Shown here: positions 57,253 to 64,000 of the stretch, one piece after another | Layout: the number at the start of each line of letters is the position of its first letter | Numbering within the stretch: position 1 is the stretch's first letter | NCBI GenBank assembly: GCA_025174535.1 | Contig: JALBUN010000005.1 | Span: 558,001-622,000 of the forward strand | Source of the DNA: Cantharellus purpuraceus | Taxonomy: Eukaryota; Basidiomycota; Agaricomycetes; Cantharellales; Hydnaceae | DNA: 64,000 nt | Direction of reading: 5' to 3' | Notes under the pieces: generated by a model | What the model was told of the DNA's origin: nothing | What the model saw: the letters and a program-made list of their open reading frames with translations, nothing else | The model's database searches: none | Position numbers and translations under genes: made by a program

Positions 57253-58193
57253 ATGCGTTTCCTGCGTCCAGTCCTGGCCGCCCTCGCGGCTTCCACAGCC
57301 GTTAATGCAAATACCCTCCATCAATATCGTCAGCGCTCCCTGGTCGACGTCTGCGCCAACGTCGACGCAGATCTCAAAATCTTGGGCATCTTACTTGGAA
57401 AAATCGACCTCTGTCTTTGTGTCTCTGCTATTCCACAACTTCTCTCCACCAATCTCGTCCTCAAGCATGGCGTCTTGCTGGTTGGAAAGTCCGCCGTCAC
57501 CGCTGCCGTCACCGCCTTGGTAAGTCGCTAGAGACCTGGAAGGATTCCTTATTTATGTCAAATTATACAGATCAATGGTGCTGCTGACCACAAGCAATGC
57601 TACTACCCTGATCACGCAGTACCTGTTTGTGACAAAAACCCCTGCGACTTCAAATGCAAAGACGGGTTTACGCCTTATCCGTCAAGTTACCCGACTTCCT
57701 GTATCTGCAAGTATCCTTATACCGTGTGCAATGGTGTATGTGGAGACTTCCCATACTGCAGTTCTCAGAAGGCCAAACGTGACACGAAGTGGAGGGATGC
57801 AACCTGCCCCCACGGCTGGAGCGCTTGCGGTATTTGGGGCGGTTCCAGGCTCGATTATGAGTGTATCGACGTGACACAAGACTTGTGGAGCTGTACGTAT
57901 GACACCCTGTGTTTTGCCTTTCTCGAACATTCATCGGTCCTCCGTTATATACTACAGGTGGTGGTTGCGGAATACCTTTGCTTGCCACCGATCCGACTGG
58001 TGTCGATTGCACTGCTATCCCGGGCGTCCATGACGTGTCATGTTCGGCCAGCCGTTGCGTCGTAGAGCGCTGCAAAAGTGGCTTCCAAGTCAGTTCAGAC
58101 AGAACTACTTGCGTTCCAACGACGCGCACAAGCCCAAACGTCCCCGTGTTTGTCAATAACGGGGGAGGTCCATTCAAGGCCCGTGATGCTTAA
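57253..58193 (+). CDS. PriA-like cysteine-rich secreted protein
   Basis: Exons 57253-57519, 57571-57892 and 57958-58193 give 274 residues. N-terminus MRFLRPVLAALAASTAVNAN is a signal peptide. An early hydrophobic segment has CANVDADLKILGIL and CLCVSAIPQLL. Cysteine-rich parts follow: CYYPDHAVPVCDKNPCDFKC, CKYPYTVCNGVCGDFPYC, then CPHGWSACGIWGG and YECIDVTQDLWSCGGCGIP, DCTAIPGVHDVSC, CVVERCKSGFQVS. The YECID...D..SCGGC...DCT.IPG...V.C...RC.V..C..GF order matches the PriA family, first described from fruiting tissue of Lentinula edodes. Function is unknown; an extracellular or cell-wall role is likely. Terminal TAA at 58191. Intact. Confidence 0.85.
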
Positions 58194-59259
58194 TGAGATA
58201 AGGGATGGAACTTTGTGGGTAAAACTGTTTTTGATGCGCGGGATATGTCATTCCTTGCTTTGTAACTCCCTCCACTGACATCCCGAGAGCAATCATTCCC
58301 TATCTCTATTTCGATAAAGCCGAGTCTTGTTCTTGTATGCCTGTTGGACGCCTCAAGTTCGAAGTCTTGTAAATAACTCCTTGCGGTCACCACATACAGT
58401 AGGCTCTATTGATTATACACTTCTGCGTATATCGATGGCTTGATGCTCCCAAGGTGGAAAAGGCACAACCCCGACGGCCCTTCGCAAATCATAATGATAA
58501 TCTCGCCTCCCGCACGTTGTAGCACCGCTCCATAGAATTTAGCAGAATCCAATGTGATACGCGTGCCATTCCTTATTAAGATAGCCTCATTCACAGCATC
58601 GTGCCTATGAAACATATTATCGAGCCGCAATTCTGATTCTTCGATTAAATTTCACAGGACCATCCGACGAGAAACTCTCTCTGTAGTAACACCGACCATG
58701 AACGGAGGTGGAGCTCCTGAGGTTTGTGTGAGTACCACCCCACCCGACTTGGGCCCGGAGCCCCGTTTATGCTGATAGGCTCCTTTACGGCCCTCTTGAT
58801 GAGCAAGCAGTTTTCGTTTTCAATTGTTCACCCCACTGTCCCCACATACATTGAACGTCAATTCGTAGACCCCCTTAAGTTTAGTGAGCATTCAGTGAAG
58901 CAAGCTTTTTTCGAGTATGACATGACGGCGTATATAGTCAAGTACTTTGCATCCTTGCGTTGGCTCATTTTGCCTCAGTCGATCCTCCTGCTATCTGGGT
59001 GATTCACAACTTACATGTGCCACTTCATGGCAGCAGATTCTATGAGGCAGGGTGGCTACTTACTGCTCCCCCCCATCGTGGGAAGTGAAATCTATTCAAG
59101 GCATGTTGCCAGGATAGAGCACGCTCCCCCGCGTGACGAGAACGTTAATCAACGTCCGGTTTATATACTAGTATCCTAACGTATTTGAAGTCCAGGTAGG
59201 TATTTACATCGGACTGGTCTGAGGATGCCTCAAAGGTGCCATAAATATAGTCCAGTCTA
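58194..59259. other. intergenic, no recognised gene
   Basis: Short ORFs at 58406-58630 (minus) and 58724-59002 (plus) have no recognisable families. It probably includes the 3' UTRs of the two flanking convergent genes. Confidence 0.45.
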
Positions 59260-60148
59260 CTACTTGCAATCAGTCTCAAAAGCAACAGGATCGGTAGGGC
59301 CGTGAACGATGTTGAAGAAACGGGTTGTTGTGAATGTCCTTGCAGGCTGCCCGGGAGCCGAGAAATCCTGCCGGATAAGTGTGTTGTTGCCGTCCAGATA
59401 TAAGGTTACCAAAACTGAGGACACGTTAGGAAACTGCTCGTAAACTGATGGGTCCATTGAGCCTTTGTTTTTGTAGATTGACATACCATAAACTGCCACG
59501 CATTAAGTGGGCCGTACAGCGAGTCAAATTGCTCCCCAATGAAGACAACCTGAGTAGCATTGAGAATGTCTGAGGGGAAGAGCATTTCCCCTGGGATTAC
59601 GCTGCGTTAAAGATGTATGAGCTGTGGTCTCTTCCGGGACTTACGCCTAACACCACTTACAAGTCTGAGAAACAGGATGCTTGCGATTGCTTCACTCCAC
59701 CGGTGAACAGGAGTTGCCTGTTGCTAATTCCACCTTGGGCAGAGAAATTCCCAAAGTCAAAGAGTGAACTGAACATTCCGTCAGCGTCTGATCCGTCAAG
59801 TCGAATCTTTTTCTGTGATGGAGAGTAGTAGGCCTGTAATTGTTTTGGTACCAGGAGCTCTTATCGTCTATAAAAATGAGACGTACGAAGCCAGCCACAG
59901 GATGGTTTATCCCAGTGGCATCGTACTTTTGCTTTTTGACAGAGGTTCGTGAGCTGGTAAGACATTTGGGAGAATGTCAAGGACCTTGCCTGCATGTAGT
60001 TGGCCTTGAATTCATTTGGTATCAGTGGAGGAGCCGGTTCCAAGAAGGAAGACGAAAAGGGAACAGGAAATGGGTCAATACTAGAGGCCGAGGCAAGGGA
60101 CCTCATCCTGAACAACCATAGAAGGATAGCACTGGTGAGGAACTGCAT
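59260..60148 (-). CDS. secreted protein of unknown function
   Basis: ATG 60148 gives MQFLTSAILLWLFRMRSLAS, a signal-peptide-like start. It continues PVPFSSSFLEPAPPLIPNEF and KANYMQ, then, through introns, a YDGGLASSLF-like stretch (SDADGMFSSLFDFGN), SDILNATQVVFIGEQFDSLY, GPLNAWQF and PSVYEQFPNVSSVLVTLYLD, then NTLIRQDFSAPGQPARTFTT and FFNIVHGPTDPVAFETDC, with TAG at 59260. I have seen this architecture as anonymous secreted proteins of basidiomycetes with a beta-rich fold. Exon boundaries in the middle are approximate. No enzyme motif recognised. It lies 3' to 3' with the PriA-like gene, about 1.1 kb away. Confidence 0.6.
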
Positions 60149-62127
60149 ACTGATACTGAGCTGACTTGCACGACATCTAAGTTATTAAGCTGGTCCTTAT
60201 AAGCCTCTCACAGCGCTTGCTGCATTTCATGCAGTGCAAGAATATGACTTGCGCAGTCCTGATCTCTTGGATTCCCGACTTGTTGCTTCCGAGCTACCAC
60301 CGTGATCAAAGTGCAATGCTAGACTTCGAGTTCCCATGTGCGTCAGAACCGTTGTGAAGATATAAGTGGAGACGCAGAGAAGCCAGTAAGCGTATCTCCT
60401 AAGAAACTTGAGCTGGGTGCAGACTAGGACTGATCCCTAATTTGCTTGAAACCAGAACATCACCTTGTCAGGAAATAAAAAAACCAGACGGTCTAGTTCA
60501 TGCCTCTGTGACACGAAGGGATGTTGAACCACGAGTGATCACCGGGAATGTCGAGTATCCATCGGATTGTCGGCTCCTGTCAGCCGCCCCTGAGTAGTGT
60601 GTCTTACTGCGTCACATTAGATGAAGTTGATCTTCAGTCTCTCGGTGATCCCAGGAAGTCACGAGAATGCTAGCTGCATTTGCCCTTGCATGATTTGGTT
60701 GTCGAAGCCCAATAAACCACTCCCAGCTTAATTTCTGACCACCCGGAGCTACAAGGATGACCATAATGCTAGATGGCTCGGGAGTAGTGTATTCACCGCG
60801 TTATAGGAGGCAGTGAAAATCATTAATGGATATGACATACACAGGTTTGTAGAACGAATTCGCCTGCGGCGCAGTGAATGGTGTCTGGATTAACGTGAGA
60901 GTTATGTGCTATCAAATTGACGGACTGCGCATCATGTCCGAGGCTGACTTAAAAAGATGTCCGAGTTGTAAGGCCCGTGGAACACCTGCATGCCTTCCCA
61001 CAATCCACCATTACTGCTGATACAGCACCCAAATTGGGAGAAGAAGCCTGTGTTGTAATCTGAACAAGACAATCTCAGTCCGTATATTGTGGATACGGCT
61101 GAGGATGAGCCAGCTGCAGACGTGATATATACTTCTGCGGTGGCGAAAACAATATTATGTAAAGTATAGGTGTGACAACGCCTGAAACAACCGCACTGTT
61201 GGGTATGACACACCGTGACGGTCATTAATGTGGGTAAATCCCACATATGCGCATGTAAACCACAGGCGCAGATATGTTTCATATTCCAATAGCCTGCACA
61301 AGTCCGGCCAGCCTATAGCACTTCGGTGTGCCCCGTTTTTATCCTGCAGATAGAAATAGAAAACCATACCGATCAGCAGACGATAAGGTGGGTTCTAACA
61401 GCTGATTCTCGCACATAATTCGATTTTTTTTACCAAGTTAAAAGGTTAGCGAAAGTTAGCATCAGCGGACGTGTTACATGGGCGAGCACTCAATGTCGCA
61501 TTCGATCGAGTGAATACGATTAGAGTAAACTAGTATTGACGAAAGTCATTGTATTCCGATCTTTCTGTGGGGGCTGCCTTAACTTGTACTGCAGGAGGCT
61601 TTTCAGACAAGACAGCAGTCGGTGAAGGCTAGGATATAGCCATCCCGATGCATCCAAGCATCCAATGAGGGGCCCGTCGGCAACCATTTGATCCTGGTCA
61701 TTGTGAGGTGCTTAGCCTGAGCAAGTGCTGGAAGTACACAGAAGGCAATACTGTTGTGTCATGGATGTCATCTCCATCGCCGGAGATAGAGTCTGGCTTT
61801 CGAATTGGAACTCAGGACAATTTGCGTGAAGGATGTCATCAAACAAGCACAAAAAAACCTCAATACCAGGTTCTTGCATGCTGTGTCACTTATGTTATTG
61901 CCATCGTCAATCGCATTGCGGGGGTATCCAGTATTGCAAGTATGCAGCAAAGCAGCAAAAACGAAATAGAAGGTAAAGTCAAAGGAGAAGGGGGGGAGGT
62001 ATGGGAAAGCGGTGGGAGAGATGTGCGTGCGTGCGTGCGTGGATGCCGTCAGAGTCAACCAATGGAGGGCCGAGGCAAGGAAGAAAAAATATCATAACAA
62101 GACGCAACAAGTCAGTATGAAAAATAG
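60149..62127. other. intergenic; doubtful minus-strand ORFs
   Basis: 60932-61282 and 61155-61367 (minus) overlap in different frames and could be exons of one cysteine-containing protein, but no family was recognised. A GTGC microsatellite of about five units lies at 62022-62041. No repeat-family match. Confidence 0.35.
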
Positions 62128-63403
62128 TCAGACCTGCCAGCGGTCCAGGCAATACTAATTAGTGAAATGCCGAGATAATATAGGAAGCACACGCACCAGG
62201 CTCAACTCGAGCGTCCACACCCGACGCGCCCAGAGCTTGACCGTGCGTTCCGGTTCCCCTTCACGTGCGAGGTCGAGGTCGACACCGTCCCACCAGCATT
62301 TTCTCTGATAAAAGCCATATCAGCTCATGGTTCTATAGACATAACGGAATGAAGCGCACGGCAGGCTTCCTCCAAAACAACAATAACTTCTGAGCGGTCG
62401 ACATCTGCGCATAGTCGACGGCAACTCTATCGTCCCTATTCACAGCATTGGAGTTGTGGGTGATGCCCGTTTTGAGTAGTACGAGTGCGATCGATGATAT
62501 ACAACATCGCGACGGCTCTATTGCGCGGTAGCCCCAGACGTCGTCTCGGTCAAAACCGCTGGAGAGTATAGTAAGTCACGAGCAGTCATAATCAGGCATC
62601 GGAGCAGTGCAGACCCAACATATTTTTAAACTAGGAGAAATTGAGGATACGAAGAGAAGAAAACCCACCTCTGACACAACATGTCAATGAGATGTTGTTC
62701 TGCCACATTATTTTCCTTATTGACATTCCTCTGCAGCGCAGTAAATATAGTGCGTTTTTCTAACAGGTTCTGCCCACAGGCACGCTTCAAATCAAGCATA
62801 GCCTCATTGGCCACGCCATGCTCATCTGTACGTTCTGGGCCACCACCCGGGGGAATGGCAAAGTATTCGAGCTCTTCACGGAGAACAATTATAGCTTGTT
62901 TTGTGAGAAGAGGGTTTTGAGAGGGTGACTGGAAATCCGATGAAGGGGATGGGAGGGAGTCGAGGAGGTGCTGTTGGAGGGAAAGAAGACCTGGGTGGTT
63001 AGAGGTGCCATAGAAATTGTCTGCAGCAGTGCGGAAGAAAGAGAGGACGAAACCAAAGCACTCAGGGTCAAACTGTGTGCAGACATGAGTTGAAGATTAG
63101 CGCATGACGCTGGGCCAGTGCAAGAAGATAAATGAGGCAAACACGCACGTCAACACCATAGACTTCATCGTCCTCCTCATCGCCCCCATCCGATAGGGCC
63201 ATGCTCTGTCTGCTCAATACGAGCCCATTTGGAAAGAGACATAGGAGCACAGACTCGGGAAGGTTCATGATCGTCTCGCGGTCCACATTGAAACGTGCAC
63301 CACGCAGGTCGAGCTGGAGCCGTGTGAGGAGTTGTGGCTGTAAATTTGGCTGGGGAAGGGTTTGTGAGACTTGGGTTATAGGGTTAGATGAGACGGCAGC
63401 CAT
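62128..63403 (-). CDS. WHI2: Whi2-like stress-response adaptor (BTB-like)
   Basis: Exons (descending): 63403-63149, 63072-62669, 62558-62360, 62304-62197 and 62133-62128. Protein pieces: MAAVSSNPITQVSQTLPQPN, RLQLDLRGARFNVDRETIMN, LPESVLLCLFPNGLVLSRQS, then FDPECFGFVLSFFRTA (BTB-like), NPLLTKQAIIVLREELEYFA, ENNVAEQHLIDMLC, GYRAIEPSRCCISSIALVLL, DYAQMSTAQKLLLFWRKPA, RKCWWDGVDLDLAREGEPE, VKLWARRVWTLELSLV. In yeast, Whi2 acts with Psr1/Psr2 phosphatases in the general stress response and nutrient signalling. The last exon is only GTC-TGA (6 nt); if its intron is retained, the protein gains about 13 residues before a TAG. Divergent from dph3. Confidence 0.8.
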
Positions 63404-63559
63404 GATGAGTGACTGGGATGTGGTGAGGGGAAGGAAGGATGATCGTCACTCGTGCACACCCACGGTGGTGTGTGTGGTGCTGTGGGTCCAGCGACCTGTA
63501 TTTTGATCTGACTCCGCTCCGCCACCCAACTGTTTACTGTAACAACAAAGAAAAGTATA
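63404..63559. promoter_or_regulatory. divergent promoter between WHI2-like and dph3
   Basis: 156 bp between opposite start codons. It contains no clear TATA box. Confidence 0.6.
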
Positions 63560-64000
63560 ATGGGAGCGTACTATGACGAAGTGGAGATAGAAGACATGGT
63601 TTGGGACGAGGTGCGCACTTGTCCCGTCTTTCATGCGTTCCTGCTCACCGCCACCCTTGTCTCTCAGGAAAAGCGTGTGTATCACTATCCTTGTCCCTGC
63701 GGAGATCGCTTTGAGATATCTCGGGAGCAGCTCAAAGCGTATGAGGACATCGCAACGTGTCCAAGCTGTAGCCTTATTATTCGTGTTGTTTATGATCCAG
63801 TGAGTCTGGCTGTTATTCTTGCGCAATGAGCGGAAATCATGTCCTTGGGTTTCATTTACCTTGCCTGAGTTGCTGGTTCAGCTATATCATCTTTTCAAAT
63901 CTATTGTCATCGGACTGCTGATATTCGCACTCATCCCCCTCATAGCTTGACTATCAGGATGACGATGAGGACGAAGACGATGCGGAGAGCGCAGAAGAGG
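63560..64000 (+). CDS. dph3: Dph3 CSL-type zinc-finger protein (diphthamide synthesis), partial
   Basis: Exons 63560-63610, 63668-63799 and 63946 onward, running off the window. Pieces: [57 protein letters not shown], then an acidic tail [12 protein letters not shown]. The CPCGD..CPSCSL pattern gives the four zinc ligands, and CSL names the domain. Dph3 (Kti11) donates electrons to Dph1-Dph2 in the first step of diphthamide formation on elongation factor 2 and also acts with Elongator in tRNA wobble-uridine modification. The start was fixed by the conserved [10 protein letters not shown]; the ORF without splicing would replace the tail. Intact as far as visible. Confidence 0.95.

Overview
This window looks like nuclear DNA of a filamentous basidiomycete, most likely an agaricomycete with a repeat-rich genome. 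The evidence is split genes with roughly 45-70 bp GT-AG introns, a PriA-like cysteine-rich secreted protein, a small hydrophobic MGSVFSAIG-type protein common in basidiomycetes, and Ty3/gypsy and Ty1/copia families typical of mushroom genomes. The species cannot be named from sequence alone.

The layout alternates between CpG-containing gene islands and CpG-poor repeat blocks. 1-5.5 kb: a decayed chromovirus (Ty3/gypsy) remnant plus LTR-like repeats. 5.5-13 kb: a gene island with an ACS-family MFS transporter gene (minus strand), a diverged 5'-truncated copy of it facing it tail to tail, and two unrecognised genes. 13-37 kb: a nested repeat block. An older Ty3/gypsy pol gene (minus strand) is split inside its RNase H region by an 8,017-bp chromovirus with a 5-bp target-site duplication. 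The block also holds a 1.9-kb palindrome, scattered LTRs and a copia remnant. The older pol and its surroundings are packed with short perfect hairpins. 37-39.2 kb: a small island with a secreted-protein gene. 39.8-44 kb: solo LTRs and fragments.

44-64 kb is the main gene island: an alpha/beta hydrolase pseudogene; cyclophilin H and DIB1, two U4/U6.U5 tri-snRNP proteins transcribed divergently from only 79 bp; a complete copper amine oxidase; a small hydrophobic protein; a PriA-like secreted protein; another secreted protein; a Whi2-like gene; and the 5' part of DPH3, divergent from Whi2.

The most notable points are: (1) dense short hairpins across a retroelement coding region; (2) a long opposite-strand ORF inside the young chromovirus, with a coiled coil and a cysteine cluster; (3) a clear record of CpG-to-TpG/CpA decay, in which the in-frame stops traced in the chromovirus genes are all TGA where CGA would restore the frame; (4) a 16-versus-2 copy minisatellite difference between the two LTRs of one element; (5) the divergent tri-snRNP gene pair.
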